Assembly: GCF_032854445.1 (NCBI RefSeq) | Contig: NC_088303.1 | Span: 4,595,501 to 4,659,500 of the forward strand | Source of the DNA: Liolophura sinensis | Taxonomy: Eukaryota > Mollusca > Polyplacophora > Chitonida > Chitonidae | DNA: 64,000 nt | Reading direction: 5' to 3' | Part shown: positions 42,001 through 57,000 of the stretch, piece after piece | How positions within the stretch are numbered: position 1 is the first letter of the stretch | Layout of the letters: every line of letters begins with the position of its first letter | The notes under the pieces: generated by a model | The model's input: the letters and a program-made list of their open reading frames with translations, nothing else | Told to the model about the DNA's origin: nothing | Database searches by the model: none | Position numbers and translations under genes: made by a program

Positions 42001-45000
42001 TTTCGCTTTTGGTTTTCTGGAACAATGAACGCATCATATGCATACGTACATTCATCCTGCTTGACTGAATCACTGGAGCTACATAAAACACCACATAAGA
42101 ATATAAAGCTCATCAAAAAAAAAAAACAGATTAACATGTAGTTCTCAAAAACTCAGCATTGTGTGCCGACTTTCACAAATTCTATGTATACCTGGTACTA
42201 TTAAAGCAAATATGAGCTAAATTAAAGTCCAAGTGGAAAGATCAAGGCAAATTTAAATTACGAGCGCAATAATAAGAGCCCAAACAAAATCATCAATTGT
42301 CAGAAAGATGACCAAAAGCGTATCTGGGTAAGATGGCCAAGGGTTACAATGAGTTCATATTCATGCATTCTTTAACACGAGAAGGACTATGCATATGGTC
42401 AAGGGTTACAACGAGTTCATATTCACGCATTCTTTAACACAACAAGGGCTCTACGCATATGGTCAAGGGATACAACGAGTTCATATTCACGCATTCTTTA
42501 ACACTACAAGGGCTTTACACATCTGGCCAAGGGTTACAACGAGTTCATATTCACGTATTCTTTAAAACGACAAGGGCTTTACACATCTGGCCAAGGGTTA
42601 CAACGAGTTCATAATCATGCATTCTTTAACACTACAAGGGCTTTATGCATATGGTCAAGGGTTACAAGTTCATATTCATGCATTCTTTAACACTACAAGG
42701 GCTTTACGCATATGGCCAAGGGATACAACGAGTTCATATTCACGCATTCTTTAACACTACAAGGGCTTTACACATCTGGCCAAGGGTTACAACGAGTTCA
42801 TATTCACGCATTCTTTAACACGACAAGGGCTTTACACATCTGGCCAAGGGTTACAACGAGTTCATATTCACGCATTCTTTAACATGACAAGGGCTTTACG
42901 CATATGGTCAAGGGTTACAAGTTCATATTCATGCATTCTTTAACACTACAAGGGCTTTACGCATATGGCCAAGGGATACAACGAGTTCATATTCATGCAT
43001 TTTTTAACACTACAAGGGCTTTACACATCTGGCCAAGGGTTACAATGAGTTTGATTTCACGCATTCTTTAACACGACAAGGGCTTTACACATATGGCCAA
43101 GGATTACAACAAGTTTGATTTCACGCATTCTTTAACACGACAAGGGCTTTACACATCTGGCCAAGGGTTACAACGAGTTCATATTCACGCATTCTTTAAC
43201 ACGACAAGGGCTTTACGCATATGGTCAAGGGTTACAAGTTCATATTCATGCATTCTTTAACACTACAAGGGCTTTACACATCTGGCCAAGGGTTACAACG
43301 AGTTCATATTCACGTATTCTTTAACACGACAAGGGCTTTACACATCTGGCCAAGGGTTACAACGAGTTCATATTCACGCATTCTTTAACACGACAAGGGC
43401 TTTACACATATGGCCAAGGATTACAACATTTATGGTGTTCAGACAACCCTATTACTTTAGCCACACTGCAATGACAATCCTATCAAAGACTGGCTCCATG
43501 GTTGTCATGGGAACCTGACTTGCTAACCTGTAAATGTTCCCCGTACATCCCGCCTGATTTGCTTGTCAGCGTGTGACGAAGATCGGCCACCTGGTGGACA
43601 AGCTTTTCATTCTCCAGCTGAAGTTTATCAATTTGTTTCTCATTGTCAGTGGAACAAGGTCCTGTCTCAGAGTTCTGAAAAAATAACAACAAAAATTTTT
43701 ATTGAAATCATATAAAAAAAAAAGGATCTCAAATGATATCATATGAAGTAACATTCACCTTTTAGCTGTAACTGTGACAGCATAGTTTCCCTCCCTAATT
43801 GGGATTATGGTCTAATGTCATACTTAAGAAGTTTTTCCTCATACAACAGTCACCAATTTACTTTAGGTGAAGGAAACAAGAGTGCCTGAAGTAAACCACT
43901 GACCTTCAGTAAGTTACACTTGCAAGCTTTTCCATGTGTGACGTAAGTAGATGGCAGCTCCAGCTCACTTTTAACAACTACACAAGAGAGTACCGTGGAC
44001 CACTGATTGCCGCTAATTCCCTAAGAATGAATACACACGCACCTGTACTAAACTCTTCAGTTTTGTTATTTCTACCAGACACATTTCCTTCTCTTTCTTC
44101 AGAGCTTTGATCTGTTTGTGTAGAAGGTTTGCCTCTTCTGTGGTGCTCTTGTTCATAGATTTCAGTTGCTCCTGGAATCTGGTCAGTTCACGGGTCAACT
44201 CTACCTTCTCCGCCTGAAGTCTGTGTAGCTCCTGCACAATCTCCGGGGATGGGCTGGCTAAAGGAGGGCTATGGCTAGAATTGTGCCCTGTTGATGGTAT
44301 TACAGTGTGACAAAGTTAGATAAAGACACACACATATGTACAGGTGTGTTATAACCCAATCAGGCAATCAGATGATTGACAGCTTGATTCCTTGTTGTTG
44401 AATGCCATACTCAAAACTCTGTTACTTATACCATATGACAGTCATTTCTTGGCCTTACAAGGAAGTAGAGTGCTTGGCATAACTTTGTGATCTTTGGCAA
44501 GTGACAAACCTTCCCACATGTAACACACAATCATGCACACCATATTGGAGGAATACACGTGGTCTTCAAAGAACAGTATACACTGTGGCATGACAGAACA
44601 AATTTCTTCTCCACAGCCGGGATTGAACCTTTGCTGTGTTTGCCTCATGGCAATGTGCACCTTCCTTACCCAGAGGCCTGATCAGGTAGCACACCCTCCT
44701 TTAGTATGTGCACTATCTTCTTTTTAATTACTTCACAGTTTCTTGTGTATTTGTACAGGATTTGTTCAAGATGCTTTATGACAGTGGGCCAAACATTCCA
44801 ACTATAAATTCTGTTACCTGTTGTATAAATAAACGAATCTAAATACATCTCACAGGTTTACCTGCATCTGTTTGACACAAAACTCACAAAAGTTCATTTC
44901 TACAAATGCCTGAATTCTTGTCTCACAGATCCATGCAGCTCAATCATGAAAACAAAATCTCTCTGACTGACATCACTGGCCACAAGTGGCTGCTTACAGA

Positions 45001-48000
45001 GTGACATTCATGTACAATAAAAATCAAGTTTTAGTGTGAGGTTTGAGCATTTCATCAGATCATGTGTCAGTCCTGTTATTACAAGTAACGAAGATGAACT
45101 GTATCTGGGAGGTACTGTCAGCCTACCTTGAAACTGTTGCTGGAGCTCTTTCATGCGTGCTGCATTCTCCTCGATTTCATCCCTCAGGTTCACAATCACT
45201 CGTTCCTTCTCCTTTAGCTGGTCCTCGTGAGCCTTCTGTAGAATCTTCACTTGTTGCCTTCTCGTCGCCTCCTCTTTCTCCAGACGTGACTTGTGCTCTC
45301 TGCTTGAGTCAGTCAGTGTCTGTAAAGACAGGAAGGAGAAAATCCCAAGTAACACTAGATCATAGTCTCTGTTTTGGAATGCATCTACAACAGTAGGTCA
45401 CAAGAACAACCATAAATTTTAACAGTTCTTTCCATTCTCTGAAATAACATCTTTTAGCTGCAGAAATATCTAGTCGCATTCATACCAGATACATGTAAAT
45501 AACAACCAAAGGTGCTTTAGACATATCTGCGTTCATCTGTATATCTTCATTTTTGGTTTTGATCAAATCCAGTAATGCTGGGATTGTACCATCAACATGC
45601 ACAATTAAATATGTGACCAGTAATATTGGGGTTGTACCATCAACATGCACAATTAAATATGTGACCAGTAATATTGGGGTTGTACCATCAACATGCAGAG
45701 TTAAATATGTGACCAGTAATATTGGGGTTTTACCATCTACATGCAGAGTTAAATATGTGACCAGTAATATTGGGGTTGTACCATCAACATGCAGAGTTAA
45801 ATATGTGACCAGTAATACTGGGGTTTTACCATCAACATGCACAATTAAATATGTGACCAATAATATTGGGGTTGTACCATCAACATGCAGAGTTAAATAT
45901 GTGACCAGTAATATTGGGGTTGTAACATCAACATGCACAATTAAATATGTGACCAGTAATATTGGGGTTGTAACATCAACATGCACAATTAAATATGTGA
46001 CCAGTAATATTGGGGTTGTAACATCAACGTGCAGAATTAAATATGTGACCAGTAATATTGGGGTTGTACCATCAACATGCACAATTAAATATGTGACCAA
46101 AAAAGTGATAAATTTGTGACTGATCCTAGAAAGTTATCCATCCGGTACGTACTCCTTTGAGGTTTTAGGAGTTAAGCAATTTGACAATTCCCCTCCCCTC
46201 TCCCCTCACCCCACCTCCCAGTGTATTTATGATACGCACAACCACTTTACATCAGTATTTTCACTCACTCATGATTCACCCACTGTTCAGGGCATAGCAT
46301 AAGTCTTCCAATAATAGTAAATACAAATATGTTGTATAATATACTCCACAGCTTTCTTCCTGGAGTGATTAAAGGCAAGAAATAAAAACACCCATGCAGC
46401 CACCATAGCATTTTGTTCAATATTATGTTCTCCTAGACTAATTCTTATAAATGTTATGTACAAATCTAATATTAGGAATACAGAATTCTTTGAAGTGTTC
46501 ATGCACAAAAGATGGGAAGTTTTTTATTGATTGTTACAAGTTAATTCTGGAGACAAAATCACTCTTGACGCAGTTACAAAAAAACTGCAAATACTTTTAC
46601 CACTATAGACACAAATGTAAATGAAAATATTTGGCGTTCCTACAAAATGTGATAGAACCAACATCAGTCCAGATGGTGATGAAAAGCTTGTGTACTCACC
46701 CTGATCTTATACAGAAGTTCATCTCTCTCACTGTTCTTGTCTGCCAGTTCTCTCTTCAGGGTCTGGTACTCCACAAAGCTGCAGGGGCCAGAGCTTCTGG
46801 GGGATGACACTGTACGGGCATACCAGACTTGTTAAGACAGAAGGATGGAGAGCAAATTTGCACTCACTCAGCTCATGCTTATGTGTAGGAAAAGCAAATA
46901 CCAATTTCATACATTATGTTTACAGAGAGCCAACTCTAAAAAAATCCAAAATGGAACAGAAATAATTTAAAATCTACATTTTGATCTTGTCAGACTTCAT
47001 TTTTTGTTTTTACAATTCAACAGGAAAAACTGCTGACAACATTTCAACATTTCCCACAAAGTAAATGATTTTCAGTTATATTTTTATGTTTATACCCTCC
47101 TCTGAAATTGGAACAAGATTTTCAGCCCATGAAATAAAATTCAAATTGGTGTGAACTAACAGTGAAGTGAGAAAGGAATAACCATACTGGAAAAAAACCC
47201 AAGAGAAGCACAGGTTGATTTTCATGAAAAATGGAAGAAATAAACCCGTAAATGTGTTCAGTACTCATTCACTTTACCATATACATGTAGTGGCCATGTG
47301 AATCATGAGAACAAACAACGTGGCCTACATGTGCTGGCCTTGTGAATCATGAGAACAAACAAGGTACATTTTCTGGCCCTGTGAATCATGAGAACAAACA
47401 ACGTGGCCTACATGTGCTGACCATGTGAATCATGAGAACAAACAAGGTAGTCTACATCTGCTGGTCGTGTGAATCATGAGAACATACAAGGTAGTCTATA
47501 TGTGCTGACCCTGTGAATCATGAGAACAAACAAGGTAGCCTACATGTGCTGACCCTGTGAATCATGAGAACAAACATAGTAGCCTACATGTGCTGACCTT
47601 GTGAATCATGAGAACAAACATAGTAGCCTACATGTGCTGACCCTGTGAATCATGAGAACAAACAAGGTAGCCTACATGTGCTGACCCTGTGAATCATGAG
47701 AACAAACAAGGTAGCTTACATGTGCTGACCCTTTGATTCATGAGAACAAACAAGGTAACCTACATGTACTGGCCCTGTGAATCATGAGAACAAACAAGGT
47801 AGCCTACATGTGCTGACCCTTTGATTCATGAGAACAAACAAGGTAACCTACATGTACTGGCCCTGTGAATCATGAGAACAAACAAGGTAGCCTACATGTG
47901 CTGACCCTGTGAATCATGAGAACAAACAAGGTAGTCTACATCTGCTGGTCATGTGAATCATGAGAACAAACAAGGTAGCCTACATGTACTGGCCCTGTGA

Positions 48001-51000
48001 ATCATGAGAACAAACAAGGTAGCCTACATGTACTGGCCCTGTGAATCATGAGAACAAACAAGGTAGTCTACATGTACTGGCCCTGTGAATCATGAGAACA
48101 AACAAGGTAGCCTACATGTGCTGACCCTGTGAATCATGAGAACAAACAAGGTAACCTACATGTGCTGACCCTGTGAATCATGAGAACAAACAAGGTAGCC
48201 TACATGTGCTGGTCATGTGAATCATGAGAACAAACAAGGTAGCCTACATGTACTGGCCCTGTGAATCATGAGAACGAACAAGGTAGTCTACATCTGCTGG
48301 TCGTGTGAATCATGAGAACAAACAAGGTAGTCTACATCTGCTGGTCATGTGAATCATGAGAACATACAAGGTAGTCTATATGTGCTGGTCATGTGAATCA
48401 TGAGAACATACAAGGTGGCCTACATGTGCTGGTCATGTGAATCATGAGAACAAACAACGTGGCCTACATGTGCTGACCATGTGAATCATGAGAACAAACA
48501 AGGTAGTCTACATCTGCTGGTCGTGTGAATCATGAGAACATACATGGTAGTCTATATGTGCTGACCCTGTGAATCATGAGAACAAACAAGGTAGCCTACA
48601 TGTGCTGACCCTGTGAATCATGAGGACAAACATAGTAGCCTACATGTGCTGACCTTGTGAATCATGAGAACAAACATAGTAGCCTACATGTGCTGACCCT
48701 GTGAATCATGAGAACAAACAAGGTAGCCTACATGTGCTGACCCTGTGAATCATGAGAACAAACAAGGTAGCTTACATGTGCTGACCCTTTGATTCATGAG
48801 AACAAACAAGGTAACCTACATGTACTGGCCCTGTGAATCATGAGAACAAACAAGGTAGCCTACATGTACTGGCCCTGTGAATCATGAGAACATACAAGGT
48901 AGCCTACATGTGCTGACCTTGTGAATCATGAGAACAAACAAGGTAGCCTACATGTGCTGGTCATGTGAATCATGAGAACAAACAAGGTAGCCTACATGTG
49001 CTGGTCATGTGAATCATGAGAACAAACAAGGTAGCCTACATGTGCTGACCCTGTGAATCATGAGAACAAACAAGGTGGCCTACATGTGCTGGCCCTGTGA
49101 ATCATGAGAACAAACAAGGTAGCCTACATGTACTGGCCCTGTGAATCATGAGAACAAACAAGGTAGTCTACATCTGCTGATCGTGTGAATCATGAGAACA
49201 AACAAGGTAGTCTACATCTGCTGGTCATGTGAATCATGAGAACATACAAGGTAGTCTATATGTGCTGGTCATGTGAATCATGAGAACAAACAAGGTGGCC
49301 TACATGTGCTGGTCATGTGAATCATGAGAACAAACAAGGTAGTCTACATCTGCTGGTCATGTGAATCATGAGAACAAACAAGGTAGCCTACATGTGCTGA
49401 CGCCCTGAATCATGAGAACAAACATGGTACATGTGCTACAAATACATGTGCTGGCCCTGTGAACCATGGGAACAAACACAAACAATTTCAGTTCCTAAAA
49501 GAAACCCAAATGTACGAAGTCATACGAATTATGAAAAAATGAACCATTTTGGAATCATAAGAATTATCTGAGCTTTTATGATGCTATTTCTTTTGGAAAA
49601 GAAAATAATTAAACACTGAAAAAAATTTTAGAAAGAGGAAATACCCAGTCCTATTCTGGTTCACTATTGACTTTAACCCAGCTCTTATACAAGTACATAT
49701 ATCACATATAGCCTAATAACACCTTTGCTGACATTTGTAATTGCACAAGTAAATTAACAAATATACATGTTTATTAAACTTCTGGAGAACCATGAATTTT
49801 AATTTGTACTGCAAGGATCTCCAAGTATCTACCAGCAAATACATATATGTAAATACAAGCAGCTCAGAGACACTTTATCTCACCCAAAATTTACATGTCA
49901 CATGAAAATCCAGATTATGTGTATTCATAAATGCTCATTTAAGTGTTACATGTGATATATGTAACTGACACACTGGGGGTTTAAATCCCCCAGTGTGATT
50001 TATACACCCCCTTTGGGCATGGCCTGCAGCTTTGACGAGTGTCAACATTTTAACCAGCCTGATCAGGCCAATTGCAATCAAGAATCATGGATGATGTAGA
50101 AACAAGTATATAAAGACAATAAGACTAAATCATAATATATGTATATAGACAATAATATCTAAATTCACTGGTATATCCACTGGAAAGCCATAAATCATTA
50201 AAAGATCTAATTAATAGGAGGAGCAGATACATCCTTAATTTAACTCATATATCATACAAGACTGAATCCACAAGAGCCTAACAGTTGGCTCTGCTGATAG
50301 TGGTTAGCAAGCCAGCGCAGCACAATGACCCAGACACTTCTCCCCAATGAGATCATTGTGAGTTAGAGCCCAGCTCATGTTGATTTCATCTGCTGTTATA
50401 TCTGGAAGGTCTGGCAGCAACTGCAGATGGTCATGGGTTTCTTCTGGGCTGGCCATCATGAAATATTCTTGAGTACAGCGTAAACTCGAATCAAAATATA
50501 AATAAATCCTATACTGAGTTCATGTTGATGTGTTGCCATTTTTGGAGTGCCTTGATTACTCTAATTCCTTTACCTCCTGCGTGTTGACACAATTACTATT
50601 CAAATATATTCTGAAAAATATTTTTAGCTGGAAATAGTCAACTCTAGGTCCATTTGTTGAATACATTCATGGCTCTAAATGAAGATGCATTCTGAATGAT
50701 GAAGTGTAGCAATCTATGTGTGTTAAGCAGCAAAAAGCTGAAGTGACATCACTGCTCCCAGAATGGTTAGAAAAGGCCAGTATAGAATCCAAAATTTTAA
50801 ATGCATTTTACTAGGTCACAAAATATTCTAAAAAAATTAATCAATCTATTTTCACAGACAACTTTTCATGGTCTTTCATCTGACTTGTTCTTCATCCTAG
50901 TGTGTTCTTTGCCTTCAAATATCTATATCCATTTATGAATCTGTGGCTGCTATCGTATGTGTGAAATATGCAGGAGTATAGAGTAACTCTCCAATCAAAT

Positions 51001-54000
51001 ACGATAACTACGAATCTGTGCCCAGACACTACACGCTAATCTATAATACACATAACACATGTGATACTAGAAATCTTACACACTTCTGGTAAATGAAATA
51101 AAATCAATATAGCAGTTATAATTTGGCAAAAATTTATAAAATAAAAAAGTAAACAAAGTAACTTACAAGTGCCAGTCCTAAATCTGTTCATGGTATCAAG
51201 GGACAGTCCAGAGATGTACAAATGTCTTCCTGAGTAAGTGTCGTGTATGAAGCCAGTAGAGGCCCGTCCCTTCCTGTCCCACATAATAATCAGCTTTTCT
51301 ATCACCACACACAATTATCACACAGCTAAAGCTGGCAGAGTCTTCTAATGAAAGCCAAAATTGTCACACAAAAGACTCCTGATTTTCCATTGAGATAACT
51401 TCCTGTCAGCCACAAAAGCCAAGGAGAATATTCCATTTTTTTCCTCAGGACACCTGAGGAACACTTAACAATTCAGAATTCACTCAGGTAATTTCTTAGC
51501 ACCTAAATATCTATGAAATGAGAAAGTGTCCTTATTTTATGAGCAGTACCGGTCGTCGCATCTCCACCTTCATCCAGTACACATCCAGCACTCGGGGGGG
51601 TTATGCATGTAAAGCTAAGATGCTATACCTCTCAATTAACTATGTCCCTTTGCTTTACACGTCAGTCTTTCAAATTAGAGACTCTCGTTCCTATGTCATG
51701 ATAATGTTGACAGATTTTCTATTTCCAGGACATCCTGAATTCAGTGGTTAAATCTTCCATCCTTTCTGCTAGCCACGCCTCCTCCATTTACTAAAATATG
51801 TCAGCTACTAAATCATTCCTAAAAGGGCAGAAATAGACACACATACTTTTTTTCTTCTCTTGCACTGGTGCCAAATGTGGCCTGACTTGCAGTCCTGATA
51901 TAGAACATAAAGCTAATAACAAATGAGAAGAAAACTGAATCAATCCCACAATATGACACATCAAATCCAGATCTCCACCTGACGCTAGCAAAGTCCCCAA
52001 ATCCTCACTGGTCACATAAAGGGGTACTCAATATCCATAAGCTGGGGTTCAAACAGGTAGGCTCTGGTAGGCTGCCCGTGTTCTGTATGCTCCAGTGACT
52101 CAATTGATGAGCTAACTAACTGCTAACTAAATCCTCTTCCCTTCCACCCCTAGCATAGGCTTAAGGCATTGGATGTAAATATCCTAAATAATTAGATTTT
52201 AAAAATACAACAATACAAAAACTCTAACATTTAGTCTAGTCAGTTTCACACTAGTGTCATGTTGGTGATTAATAAAATTTTCTGGGGTTAGAGAAGAACA
52301 GAGATAAACTCTTTGCACTGAATAACAATATGTGTTACTGAGGTCTGGTGAAGATAAATAATGATGAACAATGCAGAGGTAAATCAACATACTCTACTGA
52401 CTTTAAAATTGAAATAGGTCTCTAATGTTTATGCATAAAATAGGTGACAATGCTGCAAAGTTTGCTGAGGAATATAATAAATCAAGTTTATGCATGGGCA
52501 CACTTTTGACAGCATATGCTAATTATTTGATTTGGAGAATCAGGTAAGAATGATAGAGCAGCTTGCAGGCCTTTGAAAAAAAAAAGACAAGGACAAAAAA
52601 TAAAATTTTATATCATCCATGAAGCTGCTGAGCAAGTTACAGTACATGTACATGATGGTAAAATTAACTACACATGGTGTCACTTTTCACCGGCATCAAT
52701 CAACAGTGAATGATATTAGAAATATATTCTGACATCCGATGTGACATCTACCTGTACATTTTTCTGAACGCTGAGAAATGTTGTAGTCTTGGAGAAACAT
52801 TCAGCCTGTTAACCAAACGTAAAGTTTATAAGGAATGTAGAAAGGAAAAATGTCACATTATTCACTTTTTCACCTGAAGTTTCTCATTTTTTAAGGGCCA
52901 CATTTAGGTGATTCTAAATGATTCCTCTGTGTCTACCTTATATAGGGACACTTACATGTACACATAGAGTTTTTGGTGAACTGCCATTAATTTCTTTACA
53001 GAAAAACTTAATAACTGGCATCAGAAGAATCATTCTAAGGCCTGTACATGGTTATAAAAGTGCAGTTTTACATACCAAAGTTTAGGTAAAATACACTATC
53101 CCTCTTATGTTACCTGTGGCTTCCTAAATTTGATCATTTTTATAGGTGGATGTTGACAATTCCATAATTTGGTCACACCTTTATAAGTTGATGAGGATGA
53201 TTTAGGTGACTAGAGGACAAATAATTTAGCTACTGTACACTAATGTATAAATGATAAATACAATCTGGGTAAACATTTCACCTCTGGCTGAACAAGGCAT
53301 TAAGAACACCTGTAATACAAAAAAGCCGTACTGGTCTTTTTGAGCACATCTAATACTGACTTGGAATGGGATACCAGCAGCATCACAAGCCTCAACAGCA
53401 TGACCTCACAGTAGGTAAACCAAATATGTCACAGCACGCACTATGTTTCGCGTCATACAACAAAAGGCTTGTGACGTGCAAGTCCTATGTAACACCAGCG
53501 CCTCCTTGTACAAGAGGAAAATCTGCCAATACTCCGTTGGCCTGAACCAATTAAAAATAGGTTCCTCTATAACAAGCCTCATCTTCATCAGAAAGTTTCG
53601 GCCTGAATCCAACTGTAAAAAAGGCTGTATATTTTTTCTCAACTGCATGAGGATTTCCATTTATATGTAACTCAATCCTGATTGGTTGCCTTTATTTCTA
53701 ACAGCTAATCCAAGTTTCTAGCATTAAAAGAACAGTTATAAAGTATAAATTCTGACCCTGGTTTCAAAGAAGCCTCAGATATTTAGAGTATCAGTGGTAA
53801 CGATGATCGAACCTTGTGATCAGTCAACAATAACACAAAGTCCTGCAATCCTCAAGCTCAGGTATGGTCACTGATCCCTTCACAGCCATTGTCACTATTA
53901 ACAAGAAATAACAGTAACAATAAAGGCACCCAGTTTTTGTTCCATCAGGTACAACTGTTAGAATTTCACTGAAAGACACCCAGTTTTTGTCTTGGCTCCA

Positions 54001-57000
54001 TCAGGTACAACTGTTAGAATTTCACTAAAAGACACCCAGTTTCTGTCTTGTTCCATCAGGTACAACTGTTAGAATTTCACTAAAATACACTTTAAAATTA
54101 ATGAGTGTTTCTAGTCAATTTATAAGGAATATCATTTAGTTCAGTTCTAATAATCACAGTGTTTTGTTTGTTCATGCAGTTGACATTGGCTTGTTACACT
54201 GAAGGGTCTGAAAGTGCATCAAGTGATTGATAGGTGCCTTGTTTAACAGTGTTCAAGCTGACACCAGATGATATATGGTTTTACTGAACAGATCATAAAC
54301 TTTGCCAAAGGCAGAAATCATGGAGTACAGAACTCCGTAGGTGAAAGTGTGTCACCATGTTTTGTGGGCTTCGCTGTACAGCATGACAACTAGCACATTC
54401 CAAAGTAAACAAGATGGCTACAATGATTGGTGCTTTATTTTCTACAACAGCTAAAATTGCAACAGCTTCTACATCCCACAAAATGTTGATGCCATCTTGC
54501 ATTCTGGTCCCTCATTAAGTGGATGTCATGATGTCCAATGTTTGGCCGACCAACAGACAGACAGAATAACAGGCAGAATAACGGACAGACTGACCTATAG
54601 AGAGGCTGGTTGCAGCTAAAAATCAATGGTTCATTTAAAATTTTGAATCCCTCATTCTTTCACTTCGATGAGAATTATACTAGATTGACCTCTTCCTTTA
54701 AATAGAATCACTCAGTTGTGAGTATGAATAATCCTAGTGGCCAGTCAGTCACATTTGCATCTTTGGTAAATATCTTATCTGCAAAACAAAGGCTACCCTG
54801 GAATGTTACTGTAGCTGATCCCAGCAGAGCCAACACCAAACATGCAAAACCTGTCTCATTTATAACTGCATTTGATTTATTCCAAACCTGAACAATGCAT
54901 GAATAATCATTAAAGCTAGAACTATGCATACATGTATCAAATGACCAAATATAGGCTCATATAAAAACTTCCCACAGAGACAAAGAGTAAGAATGGATAT
55001 GTGGTTATGTTTAACCATCCTCCCATCAACCTGCATCAGGTGCTTTGAACATTAATCATTAGAAATTAACGAGGGTTCATCTGCGACCAAAAGGGGCTAT
55101 ATTCTTGCTACACGTACACATATATATATGCAAGTTTATTGCATTTAAATAGAATATAACATTGTGGCCCTTTTGGGTCAGATTAAGTCATGTGATTTTT
55201 ATGAATATGAAGAATATGAAGCACAGATTTGGCCCCCCCTTTGCCCCTTTCCCCCTCCCCCCTTCCCCATCCCCCCTTTCTCCATCTCCCCCTTCCCCAC
55301 CCACCCAAACATCCACTCATGTCTAACGTCTTCTACATGATATTTTAGGGGTGGCTTGGACTCGCTCTGCCACAAGAAGACACAATACATCTACTGTACA
55401 ATCATCATATGACTGAAAAATGTTCAAGTACGATAAGGGGTTGTTCGCCCCTTCCCCTCTGTCCCACACACCCACTCATGTCTAGTGTCCTTGACATGAT
55501 ACTTCAGTGGTGTCTTGGACTTGTGTCATGGTACAAGAAGATACAATACATGTACTGATTGAAAACTTAGTACAACATAAAACACTAATCAGACGTGTAC
55601 ACTTCTAGCCCCTGAGCCTTCACCCAATTCATCACAATGAGAACCCTCTTAGGTCAGGTGGTGAATTCCCTGTGTCAGGTGGGGACTCCCCTTTGTCAGG
55701 TGGGAACTTACCTGTATCTGGTGTGGAGGCTGGTTTGTCTTCATCATCAGCTTCTAACTCACACCTCTCATCCCCTGGGTCATCTGGACAACAAACAAAA
55801 CACACTGTCTCAAGTTCACATGCAAATCTTTATAATGAAATATATGTCATTTTTAAGAATGCATATACCGTACTTGTTAGCTATACTAATACCATGGATG
55901 GAAGAATTAAACCACAATGACTGAATATAACCAGCAACATTTGGCAAACTATGATAATTACATGATTCCAACATGTAAAGGATAAGTACAGCTATGCTCA
56001 CCATATTGGTGTATTAAAGACAAGTGGTCTTCTATGAACTCAAGAGTACGCACATGAGTGCTGTCAGTGGTTTATGGTCTCCAAGGCCCCAAGATCAACA
56101 GTTGTGCAGTCTCGCATGAAGTTCACTGGCGCCCGCTTACAGCACAGCCGGACCCTAGGCCAGCATGACCCAACCATACACAGCCAGACCCTAGGCCAGC
56201 ATGGCCCAACCATACACAGCCAGATCCTAGGCCAGCATGACCCAACCATACACAGCCAGATCCTAGGCCAGCATGGCCCAACCATACACAGCCAGATCCT
56301 AGGCCAGCATGACCCAACCACACACAGCCGGACCCTAGGCCAGCATGACCCAACCATACACAGCCAGAACCTAGTCCAGCATGACCCAACCATACACAGC
56401 CAGAACCTAGTCCAGCATGGGCCAACCATACACAGCCACATCCTAGGCCAGCATGACCCAACCATACACAGCCAGATCCTAGGCCAGCATGGCCCAACCA
56501 TACACAGCCAGATCCTAGGCCAGCATGACCCAACCACACACAGCCACACCCTAGGCCAGCATAACCCAACCATACACAGCCAGATCCTAGGCCAGCATGA
56601 CCCAACCATACACAGCCACACCCTAGGCCAGCAAGACCCAACCATACACAGCCAGACCCTAGGCCAGCATGACCCAACCATACACAGCCAGATCCTAGGC
56701 CAGCATGACCCAACCATACACAGCCAGAACCTAGGCCAGCATGACCCAACCATACATGGCCAGACCCTAGGCCAGCATGACCCAACCATACACAGCCAGA
56801 CCCTGGGCCAGCATGACCCAACCATACACAGCCACATCCTAGGCCAGCATGGGCCAACCATACACAGCCACATCCTAGGCCAGCATGACCCAACCATACA
56901 CAGCCAGATCCTAGGCCAGCATGGCCCAACCATACACAGCCAGATCCTAGGCCAGCATGACCCAACCACACACAGCCACACCCTAGGCCAGCATAACCCA

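Noticed and set aside
45480-46119. 206- and 188-codon frames on both strands
   Set aside because: Artefact of the 48-bp tandem repeat, whose period is a multiple of three.
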